16,197 bases of DNA, taken from the NCBI GenBank assembly GCA_003550305.1, contig QKYT01000526.1, positions 69,257 through 85,453 on the forward strand, read 5' to 3'. Below the pieces are notes generated by a model. It did no database searches. It had not been told where the DNA came from and was given only the letters and a program-made list of their open reading frames with translations. Each line of letters starts with the position of its first letter. Positions within the stretch are counted from its first letter, which is position 1. Below, in pieces: positions 1-8,810 of the stretch. The translations under genes and the position numbers were made by a program. This stretch comes from Glomus cerebriforme (Eukaryota; Glomeromycota; Glomeromycetes; Glomerales; Glomeraceae).

Positions 1-2
1 GC

Positions 3-910
3 ACAGATATCCGTACAAGTTTAATCAACAAAAACCGCTCTGCTGAGTCGATGAAAAGTATATACATCAAACAATATTCCAATTTATCCATTGCCACAGC
101 CTCCACGTCCACCTACTCAGCAAAAACATTACTCAAACAAAAATCTCGACGTGACAGAAAACTGGCTTCCTTAATCTCTTACGATAAGCATCCAGAAGAT
201 GCACTCACTAACCCTAATAGGCTCTTTCNTATTGGAGCGAGACACCATTTTTTGGTACACCCCTGTCAGATTCTCAAAAAACCTATACAACACGTCAAGT
301 ATCAGCATGTCCGCTATAAAGACAAAGACAATTTTCNACTTCCCAGTTACTGGAATAANTNNCGTAATNCCGCCTTCATTAAAGAATCCGATCTTGTTGA
401 AATTGACATGTCGGACGTACTTCCCTCCCTTCTCCGATTAAACATTACACCACTCGGCTTATTAAAGCGTCGGTAGTTAGGCCTTTTACCCCCGTGCATG
501 ATCCCGTTTCAGATATTAAATCCCTTATAAAAGCTGAGTTNATCAGCTATTCCACCAATTTTAGTCNCTTCCACGACTCATTTTATAAACCTATAGATTT
601 AGATCGTATTGACCTTTATACTAATTTTCAAGATGAATTTCATNCTATACAAACAGGTAACCCCATCAACACATTATCGTTAATGATCACTGACATGCGT
701 AGAAGTATCCTTGCCGAAATGGCAAACCGAGTCTTATCGTACAAAGCTAGACGTAAGGCGTTCAGTAAGAAAAACAAATCTCTTAAATTAGATATTACGN
801 CACNTNNNATGTTTCNAGATATTCCCATCTTCCGGGCTGGCTCCTTAAAAAGATCTTTGAATCTTGTCTCNAGCCCTACAACCCCGATCAAGCATTTACG
901 CACCTTTTAA
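3..910 (+). pseudogene. Unrecognised coding fragment, 5'-partial, one frameshift
   Basis: Two long open stretches meet here. One frame is open from the left edge to a TAG at 474-476, with its first in-window ATG at 51. Another frame is open from 407 to a TAA at 908-910. The overlap at 407-476 suggests one gene of about 300 codons broken by a single-base deletion between about 407 and 470, near the CT/C-rich run at 419-436. No start is needed in the window because the first frame is open back to position 3. The region is visibly richer in G+C than the DNA that follows, which supports coding origin. The product is basic and shows no transmembrane segment or motif I recognise. Seventeen N bases fall in 229-915, so exact residues are uncertain. 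It could be the end of a host gene or of a multicopy transposon ORF. The frameshift could also be an assembly error. Confidence 0.4.
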
Positions 911-1500
911 ACAANTCTGTTTAGTTTTCTTTTACTTTTTTCTAAAACAATTAAAATAGGGTGGAACATTCCTCACCTAACAGCGTTTACGTGAGGCGAT
1001 AAAATTAATTTTTATTGAAAGAATAACACGGTTCGATCATATTTCCCTTTCCCTGATCCCTCGATGACAGTAGCTAATGCTACCTCGGTCCCTTTGGCAG
1101 CCAGCAGTCAGGATTCGTCTAGACGTAGTAATAGAGTAGCAGTTTTCTTATAGTATATTTCATTTTATTTGTTGTATACTCGATTTCTCTTTCCTATTAT
1201 TTTGCTGTACTACATTAAAAATAAAATAAAATAAAAATAAATACTGTTAGTGATAAGTTAGACCTAATTTTATTCATTAGGCATAGACAGTTCACTGTAT
1301 AGGGCAGCTCTGCAGGGGGCTCAGCTACTTTTCTCTAGTAATTTTATAATTAGACTTTATTTTCTATTTTATTACTTTCTGGACTTGTAGCGAATCCACA
1401 CTATCGTAAAAATAAAATAAAAAATGTATTGTTAGTGAGTTTTAAGGTATTAATATTTTAATCATACAACTGCCACCACCTGCCACCACTGGTAAGTATT
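911..1500. other. Downstream flank of the coding fragment; no gene seen
   Basis: No ORF of note is present. Two less AT-rich islands (about 1030-1140 and 1280-1345) sit between AT tracts. Two similar A-rich segments ending in a TGTTAGTGA-like motif occur at about 1216-1252 and 1405-1438, which looks like a degenerate direct repeat. A perfect 6-bp stem lies at 971-976/991-996. The region may be a 3' untranslated region or the tail of a decayed element. I cannot decide from the sequence alone. Confidence 0.35.
971..996 (+). other. Short hairpin downstream of the coding fragment
   Basis: CCTCAC at 971-976 is the exact reverse complement of GTGAGG at 991-996, with a 14-nt loop. It lies 60 bp after the stop at 910 and could be a 3'-UTR structure. 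A 6-bp stem can also occur by chance. Confidence 0.3.
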
Positions 1501-2520
1501 TTATCTCTCAAACAAAAAAATTTGCACAGGTCCTTCCCACAAATGATTTACTAAAATATATTTTATGCGAATTTAAACTCATAGAAAACTTTATATTTCT
1601 ATAGATTTAAATTTTGTACTTTATTTTCATATCAAAATTATCAAATTTTATAATTAATTTTGTTTTTAAAAGTTAATGTTCTTATTTTTGAAAAAATTAT
1701 CATAAATCTGTTTCATTATATAGTTTCTTATTCCAAATTAATTTTCTAAACGTTATAAGACAATTATGTTATCTTTTCATATTCTTTTATATATTACTTG
1801 ATGATAATTTATCTTAATAAATCATGTTTTATAATACAGTATTTCTAATGTTAATGTCAACTTTAACTTTAGCATTTGCAGCATAATTCCTTAAGACATT
1901 GTTTTTTTTATTACTAAAATTAAGGTGAAATAAGATTTGAACTCCCTTGGCCTAATATTCTTCACAAACTTTTAAAGTTAAAACAGTTAATACATACCAT
2001 GTAATTCACAATATTGGTTATAAATTATGTATTTTACATCCTGTTTACATCATGCCTAACAAATTTAAATAAAGAAAAAGAAATATCATCATAGTTTTTA
2101 ACATTTTAATTATAATGCAGTTTTGTTAAAATATTGAATTCTTCCAAATATTTAATAAATTTACCATATATATCTAGAGTAAATTAGTAGAAATCTAAAA
2201 ATTAGATCATTATAAGTATTGATAAATTCCAATGCTGCATTGGCTTTAATAATTTTTTTATTAATTGTCAATAGTTGATAAAGCAGTAATAACTGAACGT
2301 AAAAAAATTAATTGGCAAAGTTGATAAAGAAGAAATAATCAATAGTGATGAAATCTAGAAAAAAAAAGAAAGAAAAGGTTATCCTATAATCACTCAGATA
2401 AATGAATTACTGAATTACCAGGCTGATTTCATGCTCATTTATGCTTACTCAGGCACATATACCAGATTTCATCTAGATTCACAAAGAATCCCGACAAATA
2501 TATCCTATTTGTTCATATAC
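1501..2520. other. AT-rich intergenic or decayed DNA, no gene seen
   Basis: About one kilobase of strongly AT-rich sequence with frequent stops in all frames and many homopolymer runs. I see no open frame, RNA gene or clear repeat. Confidence 0.5.
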
Positions 2521-2695
2521 TATTCTACCTATTCAGTTACTATCCTAGTTCCAGTTATTATCCTACCTGTCTGGTTACTATTCTATATCCTACACATCCA
2601 GTTACTTACCTGTCCAGTTACTATTCTAGTTTCCTTATTCTACTATTCTATGCATCCAGTTACCTGCCTGTCCAGTTACTATCCTATTCAAAGCT
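2521..2695 (+). repeat. Degenerate minisatellite, CCAGTTACTATCCTA-type units
   Basis: Variants of a unit like CCTGTCCAGTTACTATTCTA recur about six times with irregular spacing. Examples are TTCAGTTACTATCCTA at 2538, CTGGTTACTATTCTA at 2571, and CCAGTTAC repeats near 2598, 2612, 2655 and 2671. The copies differ in length and sequence, so this is an old tandem array. Open frames crossing it on both strands look like by-products of the repeat. Confidence 0.6.
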
Positions 2696-2699
2696 GATT

Positions 2700-4140
2700 T
2701 TATGCAATTTGGACATTCATATTTTAAGAATGACACATCCAGATATACTTGTCTATCTATACTCCTTTCATGCATAATATTATGATGCTCCAATTGACCA
2801 CTGTGTTTATCTATAACTAAAATGCTGAGTACTGCCTTCAGGGAGTGAATATATATACTGCTATGTAGCGGAGGATATACCCCAAGGATTATGGCTCTAC
2901 TATGTATCATCACCTACCACATAAGTAACAATTCCCCTTCCAGTTTAAACAGCAGAGGGACTCAAGAAAGTGGTTAACCAACAAATAGAAATATTTGGAA
3001 AACCTTAGACATATATGTGTATAAGCAGACCCATAAACTCAATCTTAAAAAAAGCCTTCATTGCAATTAAACAATAACCCACCTTTTGTCAAAATTAATT
3101 CCCATCTCCTTGTTTGTTTAAATAAAGAAAAAATTATGGCAAGTATATATATCTCATATATTTTCCTACTACTCCCATTGATTCTCCATCACATTCCACT
3201 ATTATCACCCTTTGTATTGCTCTTTTGTTCATAATTTCTCATTTTTTTTTCTTTCCTAAAAAATTTGTGCTTTAAAATTATTTTACGCGTCAAGTCAAAG
3301 CTTGTCAGTTATCTATATAATCGAAATAAATTTTAATGGTAATTTTATATCTTTTGAGCATAGTATAAAATATGACTCATTATTTTCTTGATCTTTAGAT
3401 ATTTTGATGAAATAATTGACTAAAAATATGCTGGTATTAATATACCTCATCTGACATATCATAACAATCTGAGCCAGTTGATTACATGTGAGAAACAACA
3501 TTTTTTGTAGATCTCAATAACTCTTGGGTGGCGTAATGACATAATTTTTGGTAAATTTTGACATATTGACAAATTAATATTTAATTAAACTCATTTGATA
3601 GTAATTTTTTTTAATAAAAATTATCCCTAATGATTTATACCATCTAAATACATGTTTATAACGTCATTATTGTCATTATTAAGAATAGTTGAATGAGTAA
3701 TGATCATCCAAAATAAGATTAATCATATGAATAAGATCAGTTACAAATAGTAATTTGCAATAGGCTTATAAGCAACAAGTCAATTTTCATTGTACTTACT
3801 GTAACTTTTGCCAAGAAATTTTTTTTAAAGTCAGATCCGGTCAATAAGATTCTCAATCCTATTGTGAGTAAAGTACACAATTATACCTTATTTAAATTTC
3901 TTTCTGGGAGCTACGAGAAATTTGCATATTTTTTACTGGGGTTTAAATATTTATTTTTCTTTATATTTTATAAACATCTTCAAAATTTGAATTATTTTTA
4001 CTTTTTAACTGTATGCTTAAACTATTATCTTTAAAGAAAAAAAACTAAATAATTGTCTAATAATATTTATTTGTTTTATATTTTCACTTTTTGTACAATT
4101 TTTATTATTATGTAATAAAATATTTTGTTTTATTTTTCAC

Positions 4141-4143
<3 letters not shown>
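2700..4143. other. AT-rich intergenic DNA, no gene seen
   Basis: No supportable coding region. A 92-codon minus-strand frame (2635-2913) overlaps the minisatellite and has no recognisable domain. A 62-codon minus-strand frame (3313-3501) is likewise unsupported. A slightly less AT-rich stretch lies at about 2820-2960 without further signal. Confidence 0.45.

Positions 4144-4174
<31 letters not shown>
4144..4174. repeat. 31-A homopolymer
   Basis: An uninterrupted run of 31 A. It could be the remnant of a retroposed poly(A) tail or simple slippage expansion. I did not find a convincing target-site duplication around it. Confidence 0.8.
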
Positions 4175-4176
<2 letters not shown>

Positions 4177-4450
4177 AAATAAAAATCATGGTCATTAAAA
4201 TTATTAATACTACTCAATTTAAGATATTAAGAAAGTTTAATATTATAGAGTTTGTTTTAACAAATAAAAAGTTGTGACTCATTGAAAATAATTGGATAGA
4301 ACTAAATTTTAATTTGATACTAGCGTAACCCATTGCTTCAAACTGGGATCAATGAACATTTGTAAATAATATTTTTGGTCTGACAGTCCTGATGATTCTT
4401 GTATAGTATAATCACACCACCCACCAGTTCGTCGCAGTATGCCAGAAAAT

Positions 4451-4650
4451 TTATTCTAGGACTTCATTTTGGACTTTCAGGTATAAATTTTGTGATGGGT
4501 ACTTTGGGACTTTCTTTTTTAAAGATACATTAGGATTTTTTTTCTTTAGACTTTTCAGACGAGACTTTAGGAGTGTTTCAGGATTTTTCTTTTTATAGAG
4601 GTATTTGAAATTTTTCTTTTGGATTTTTTTTTTTGGTATGAATTTCATTG
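4451..4650. repeat. T-rich imperfect repeat (GGACTTTC/GGATTTTT)
   Basis: Repeated variants of GGACTT and GGATTTTT alternate with poly-T. Read on the minus strand this gives a lysine-rich low-complexity frame (4451-4648), which I take as an artefact of composition rather than a gene. Confidence 0.4.
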
Positions 4651-6182
4651 AGGAGAATTTTTTTTTTTACTGACCTATTTCATTTAATTACCATCAAAAA
4701 TAAATAAAAAATTCACCTCTGCCATAATCCTAATCAAAAGATAATAACAATTAAATAAAATATAAACTCACTTATTATTAGAATTATAGCCTACAGGAAA
4801 ACCAAAAATAAAAATCTTAGTTTATCTTGCATATTAATGTTGTTTCAAAGTTTGTGATTATTAACCAACTTATTTTTGTAAACTTCTTTCTCTTCTTTTT
4901 CTTTCCTTTCTTATCACCATTATGAATTGCCATTGAATTGAACTTAAGTAAGAATAGAATAAAGGAAAGAGAAACAATAGATACCATCATCTACACAAGT
5001 TGTAGATATGATCAATAGCGTGATGATGTGACCAAAAATTTGAAAGTAGAAAATATCCGAAATGCTCCTATAAAAAAAATGAAATCAGTTAAGAAAAAAG
5101 TAAATCTCTTCATAAAATTTCTTCAAGCACGTTCAAAGAGTTAACCAATTTTTTGTCTAATTTACCTTACTTTTTTCTTTTCGCCTTTTTCAATTAATTT
5201 CCCTCAAAAAGTTTGTGAAAAAGTTTTTTACATTGTGTCTTATTGATTTTTTCTGATTTTTCTTTTGACCTTCTGGCAAAAACTGGCGTAAAATTCATAC
5301 CTAAAAATTCTAAAGTAAAGTCCTGAAGTAACTCCAAAAATAATAAATACAAAATATTTTTAAAAAAAATAATAACCCTACCATGGAACTAGAATAGCTA
5401 ATAATATTTCTCACTTAATGAAGTGCAAGTCCAAATTATAGTCTCACGCCTGGAAAAGAATAAGTCTAAGCATATTTTATAAGAAAAAAACAAAAAAATA
5501 GAAGAGAATAAACAAAAAATATAAAGAATACTTTTTTTTTATTTTTGGTAAAAACACTTCAGCTTCCAATGGAGATCCAAGTTAAATTTTAGAAGTTAAA
5601 TAAATTTTTTTTTAATATTCTCGGGGGTTAATAAGTTTATTTTTTACTAATTGAATTTGGAACATTACATTGTGAAAATGCGGTATTACTTTCAATTTTA
5701 GCCGATTTTGGGCCAGAATTAAGAAAATTTTGGGTATTTTTACCATTATTATTACCTATAAATTAAATATTAACAAAATAATTTTATATTCTGGTAATTC
5801 AAAATCATTACGCGTGTTACACATCAGTCTGTACATTTTAATTAAAATCAGATTGTGAATTAATTATAAATCAGATGAGTATTCATCAACCAAAATAAGC
5901 AAGTTTGATCATATGCAGCACATATTTTGACGCATACCCATTAGGAGATGCTAAGGTAAAAAATCTAGAAGCTTCTTAATTTGATAAATAAATCATAATG
6001 ATAGGGATTATCATATTATATGTCAAACATCAAATTTTATGATCAAGATGAGTCATATTTTTGTATTATGCTAAAAAGATATAAAAAGATAGCTTTTTTC
6101 AAGATTTATTTTTTTTTAAAAAAATATTTCATCTATAATTTCCTTGATTATATATAAAACAAATTTTATTGTCAAAAGTCTT
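4651..6182. other. AT-rich intergenic DNA, no gene seen
   Basis: About 1.5 kb with stops in all frames and many A and T runs. No open frame, RNA gene or long repeat could be supported. Confidence 0.45.
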
Positions 6183-6629
6183 AGTTCCTTTGTGATTATT
6201 TTTACACTATTTTTTTTTTTATTTTATTTAGATAAACAAGAGATGGGTAATTCTCTTGTTATTAGACTTCTCTTTTTTTTTAGTTAGCAACAGGGGATGG
6301 GTGATTCCCTTGTATTAGACTTCTTTTTATTCTTAGTTAAAACAAGAGATGGGTGATTCTCTTGTATTAAACTTCTTTTTGTTCTTAATTAAAAACAAGG
6401 GATGGGTGATTCCCNTGTATTAGACTTCTTTTTATTCTTAATTAAAAACAAGGGATGGGTAATTCCCTTGTAATTAGATTTCTTAACTTTTTTTTTTATT
6501 TTATTTAGACAAACAAGATGAACACTTTTAGCATAAGGTTCTTACCATTCCTATGTCTAGATCTTCCATTTTTGGTCTATTAAATTCAGCTCTAATTAAG
6601 TTCCTTATCAAGGTAAATGTTATATTTAC
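6183..6629 (+). repeat. Duplicated module, copy 1 (hairpin array + exon-like segment)
   Basis: This 447-bp module is repeated at 6811-7243. Both copies open with AGTTCCTT, then a TTTTTACACTATTT motif and a long T run ending in TTTAG. Five hairpin units follow, then AATTAGATTTCTTAAC with another T run and TTTATTTAG. Last comes an AT-rich segment starting ACAAACAAGATGAACAC and ending ATCAAG before GTAAATGTTATATTTAC. The last part looks like an internal exon (6509-6612) between a polypyrimidine-AG acceptor and a GTAAAT donor. In this copy the ATG-led frame closes early because of about 8 extra bases relative to copy 2. Confidence 0.75.
6235..6471 (+). repeat. Tandem hairpin array 1, five units, 52-54 bp period
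   Basis: Left stem arms begin at 6236, 6290, 6342, 6395 and 6448. Each unit has an 8-bp stem (ACAAGGGA or ACAAGAGA on the left; TCCCTTGT or TCTCTTGT on the right) around an 8-nt loop TGGGTGAT or TGGGTAAT. Units 1 and 3 have GAG paired to CTC, while units 4 and 5 have GGG paired to CCC (unit 4 has one N). Unit 2 has one G-T wobble. The linkers between stems (about 28 bp, TTAGACTTCTTTTTATTCTT-like) are also repeated, so the array is not CRISPR. Confidence 0.85.
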
Positions 6630-6810
6630 TTAGCTTTAAATATATGAAATAATAAATTCATTGTTATTTACTGAAATTTTTTTATTATTATTATAGGGTG
6701 TAATGAGTTTGCAATAAGGCCATTCTGCTTATAGAATGGTCTCATTACAAACTTCTCTCACAGATAAGATTATCCTCCTTTGAACATATTTTTGGCTTTA
6801 TTTTTTTTTT
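6630..6810. other. Spacer between the two duplicated modules
   Basis: AT-rich spacer without an open frame. It contains a two-part hairpin at 6700-6748 and T-rich runs ending in AG (ATTATTATTATAG at about 6695), which look like splice acceptors. Confidence 0.5.
6700..6748 (+). other. Two-part stem-loop in the spacer
   Basis: GTAATGAG at 6700-6707 pairs exactly with CTCATTAC at 6741-6748. Inside it GCCATTCT at 6719-6726 pairs with AGAATGGT at 6733-6740 with one G-T wobble, around a 6-nt loop. An 11-nt bulge lies on the 5' side only. The total of 16 pairs is more than most of the surrounding AT-rich sequence offers. Function unknown. Confidence 0.5.
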
Positions 6811-7243
6811 AGTTCCTTAATGATTCTTTTTACACTATTTTTTTTTTTTTTTTTTAGATAAACAAGGGATGGGTGATTCTCTTGTTATTAGGCTTCTTTT
6901 TTTTTAGTTAGCAATAGGGGATGGGTGATTTCCTTGTATTAGACTTCTTTTTATTCTTAGTTAAAACAAGGGATGGGTGATTCTCTTGTATTAGGCTTTT
7001 TTTTATTCTTAGTTAAAACATGGGATGTGTGATTCCCTGTATTAGACTTCTTTTTATTCTTAATTAAAAATAAGGGATGGGTGATTCTCTTGTAATTAGA
7101 TTTCTTAACTTTTTTTTTTATTTTATTTAGACAAACAAGATGAACACTTTTAGTATAAGGTTCTTACATCTGGATCTTTCATTTTTTAGTCTATTCACTT
7201 CAACTCTAATCAAGTTCTCTATCAAGGTAAATGTTATATTTAC
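6811..7243 (+). repeat. Duplicated module, copy 2
   Basis: This 433-bp copy matches 6183-6629 along its whole length, with substitutions and small indels. Its exon-like segment (7131-7226, 96 bp) lies between TTTTATTTAG and GTAAAT. The frame starting ACA AAC AAG ATG is open through all 32 codons, with an ATG at codon 4 and a hydrophobic composition. Copy 1 is not open in that frame, so coding is only a possibility. Confidence 0.75.
6862..7093 (+). repeat. Tandem hairpin array 2, five units, 52 bp period
   Basis: Left arms begin at 6862, 6914, 6966, 7018 and 7070, exactly 52 bp apart. The loop is TGGGTGAT in four units and TGTGTGAT in the fourth. Units 1, 3 and 5 have left GGG against right CTC, giving a G-T (G-U in plus-strand RNA) wobble instead of a Watson-Crick pair. 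Unit 2 has three wobbles. Unit 4 has lost one base in the right arm. Confidence 0.85.
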
Positions 7244-7255
7244 CCTATAAAAAAG

Positions 7256-7540
7256 GATTGTCCAGAAAATGTCATCAAAAATGTCCGGAAAATGTCCTGG
7301 TATATTTGACTGTGTCTGGAAAATGTCCATTTTTTGTCTAAAAAATAATCGCATCTTCTGTTTGCAATTTTTTAATTGTCCGGAATATGTACAGGAAAAT
7401 TTTCAATTATCCGGAATATGTATAGAATTTTTTTTAAAAAAAAATACTAATACTGAAAATGTTTAGAATATGCATGGAATTTTTTTTTTAACAAAAAAGT
7501 TATTGATTTTCTGTACAGAAAATGTCCGGCATATCACTGA
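7256..7540 (+). repeat. Cluster of degenerate TCCGGAAAATGTCC motifs
   Basis: Variants of GTCCGGAAAATGTCC appear at about 7260, 7283, 7314, 7378, 7409, 7453 and 7515, separated by T-rich sequence. Clustered motifs of this kind occur near the ends of some DNA transposons, but I found no matching terminal inverted repeats here. The short frames crossing the cluster on both strands show no domain. Confidence 0.5.
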
Positions 7541-7852
7541 CTGTATTTATGTATGGNCCTGCCGATTTGTATAACCTTAGCGATTTATGATATACTGTAC
7601 AATATAACCTGCAGTCATATCTCACATGGTTTATCACCTACTCTTTGAAACATCTTTTTATTTTTCTTTCAATTAATTTTATGTATAAAAATTTTTTTTT
7701 TAAAAAAAAGGGATAGCAGTTTGTGTCTTAATGATAAAATTGGATATTTTATAGCAAATTAATATACCATATATCTGATATATATATTTTTTTTTAAAAA
7801 AAAAATTGTTTTAACAATCTGGTAGAAGGAAGTTCTTATTTGTTTCAGTTTT
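7541..7852. other. AT-rich spacer, no gene seen
   Basis: No open frame or structured repeat. Contains an N at 7557 and several mirror-like T/A runs. Confidence 0.4.
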
Positions 7853-8195
7853 TTTGATTTGGAAATGTTCACTAATATTCCTTTCTTTCTTTTTTCTTTT
7901 CTGGACTTGGAATTCAGACTGGAGCCTTGGAATTGTAAGCTGTAAGTCAGGGTGGGATGTGTAAATATATATATTTTTATGATTTGGAAACATTACTAAT
8001 GTTCCTTTCTTTCTTTTTTTCTCTAAGGATGGCTCTTGGACTTGGAATTCAGACAGGAACTTGGAATTGATAGCAGGTTTGTATTTCGAAGAGAGGGAGA
8101 GAATAATATTATATAAGAATGTTTACTAACGTTCTTTAGCTTCTTTTTTCTTGTAGGATTTAGACTAGAATTTGGAATTGAAGATGGATAAGTAT
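7853..8195 (+). repeat. Three intron-end plus short-exon-like repeats
   Basis: Three related units begin at about 7853, 7979 and 8117. Each has an ACTAAT or ACTAAC branch-site-like element, a CT-rich tract and then a short GGAATT-containing segment. In unit 2 the acceptor is CTCTAAG (ending 8027), the segment is 8028-8076, and GTTTGT follows. In unit 3 the acceptor is TTGTAG (ending 8156), the segment is 8157-8187, and ATAAGT follows. Unit 1 has lost the acceptor AG but keeps GTAAGT at 7942. This is the expected look of a small exon duplicated in tandem with its intron and then decaying. The retrotransposon LTR starts 42 bp later. Confidence 0.5.
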
Positions 8196-8369
8196 TTTTA
8201 AAGAGGAGTGAGTTGTGTATTTTTTATAAAAGGACATTGTTAGTATGAAACATTACTGCACCGATTTACTGTGCCGTACTGTGCCACTCTATGATCGTAA
8301 TTTCCATGATCACAGTGATCTTAATGATAGTAGTGATATTAATGATCTTAGTGATAGTTAAGATAGTTA

Positions 8370-8405
8370 GGATAGTTAAGATATTTAGGATAGTTAAGAT
8401 ATTTA
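8370..8405 (+). repeat. Exact 18-bp tandem duplication in the 5' LTR
   Basis: GGATAGTTAAGATATTTA occurs twice head to tail. Homology to the 3' LTR stops exactly at the end of the first copy (8387). Confidence 0.9.
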
Positions 8406-8487
8406 ATATATTTAATTTCTTTATTATATTTATTATATTTATTATATTTAAGATAGTTAATATCATTTTATTATATTTATTTTTTTG

Positions 8488-8495
8488 TATAAATA
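8488..8495 (+). promoter_or_regulatory. TATA-box-like site in the LTR
   Basis: TATAAATA sits 43 bp upstream of an AATAAA motif (8538) within the LTR, a plausible U3/R arrangement. In DNA this AT-rich the motif alone is weak evidence. Confidence 0.3.
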
Positions 8496-8718
8496 TCCTG
8501 AGAATTTTATTAAGTTCTCTTTAGTTCTTGTAACTTGAATAAAATAACAAAATATCTTTTTATCTTAAAATTCCTATACCGTTTATCAAATTAAAGAGCG
8601 AACTGTACTTAATAAACATAAATTATTGTTACCTCTATCATCATAAACTTAATTAATTTTTAAAACTTAAGAAAAGTTAAAAGATAAAGGAATCAAGAAT
8701 ATGACTAGACATAACAAG

Positions 8719-8732
8719 TGGTGATTCCTGCC
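8719..8732 (+). promoter_or_regulatory. Candidate primer binding site
   Basis: TGGTGATTCCTGCC begins two bases after the inferred LTR end, and TGG is what complements a tRNA 3'-CCA. It does not resemble the common initiator-Met type (TGGTAGCAGAG or TGGTATCAGAG beyond the first bases). The primer would need a tRNA ending GGAATCACCA. I could not identify it. Confidence 0.5.
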
Positions 8733-8810
8733 AGGTTACCTCTTTAATTGATAGTATAGTAAAGAGAGAGAATTAAGAGACTAAGAGATTGGAAACACAT
8801 TAAGAAGTGC

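Larger units (their letters stand above)
8238..8716 (+). repeat. 5' LTR
   Basis: Begins TGTTAG and, by the position of the primer site, ends ATAACA at 8716, giving a 5-bp inverted terminal match TGTTA/TAACA and a length of 479 bp. The first 150 bp match 15981-16130. It contains a 13-bp palindrome GATCACAGTGATC near 8306 and a tandem 18-bp repeat (8370-8387 and 8388-8405). A TATAAATA box-like site lies at 8488-8495 and an AATAAA signal at 8538-8543. The 3' boundary is an inference because the partner LTR does not extend that far. Confidence 0.85.

Noticed and set aside
2635..2913. Minus-strand 92-codon ORF
   Set aside because: It overlaps the minisatellite, has no recognisable domain and no supporting signals.
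4451..4648. Minus-strand lysine-rich ORF
   Set aside because: Composition-driven product of a T-rich imperfect repeat.
5998..6014. ATGATA/TATCAT hairpin
   Set aside because: A 6-bp all-AT-rich stem is expected by chance at this base composition.
6235..7093. CRISPR-like array
   Set aside because: Units repeat with regular spacing and hairpins, but the sequences between hairpins are themselves repeated rather than unique, and the context is a eukaryotic genome.
7127..7466. Short ORFs on both strands over the TCCGG motif cluster
   Set aside because: Opposite-strand overlapping frames in repetitive DNA, with no motif and no conservation between the two module copies.
8266..8466. Minus-strand isoleucine-rich ORF
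   Set aside because: It is the reverse reading of the GATAGT-type simple repeats in the 5' LTR.
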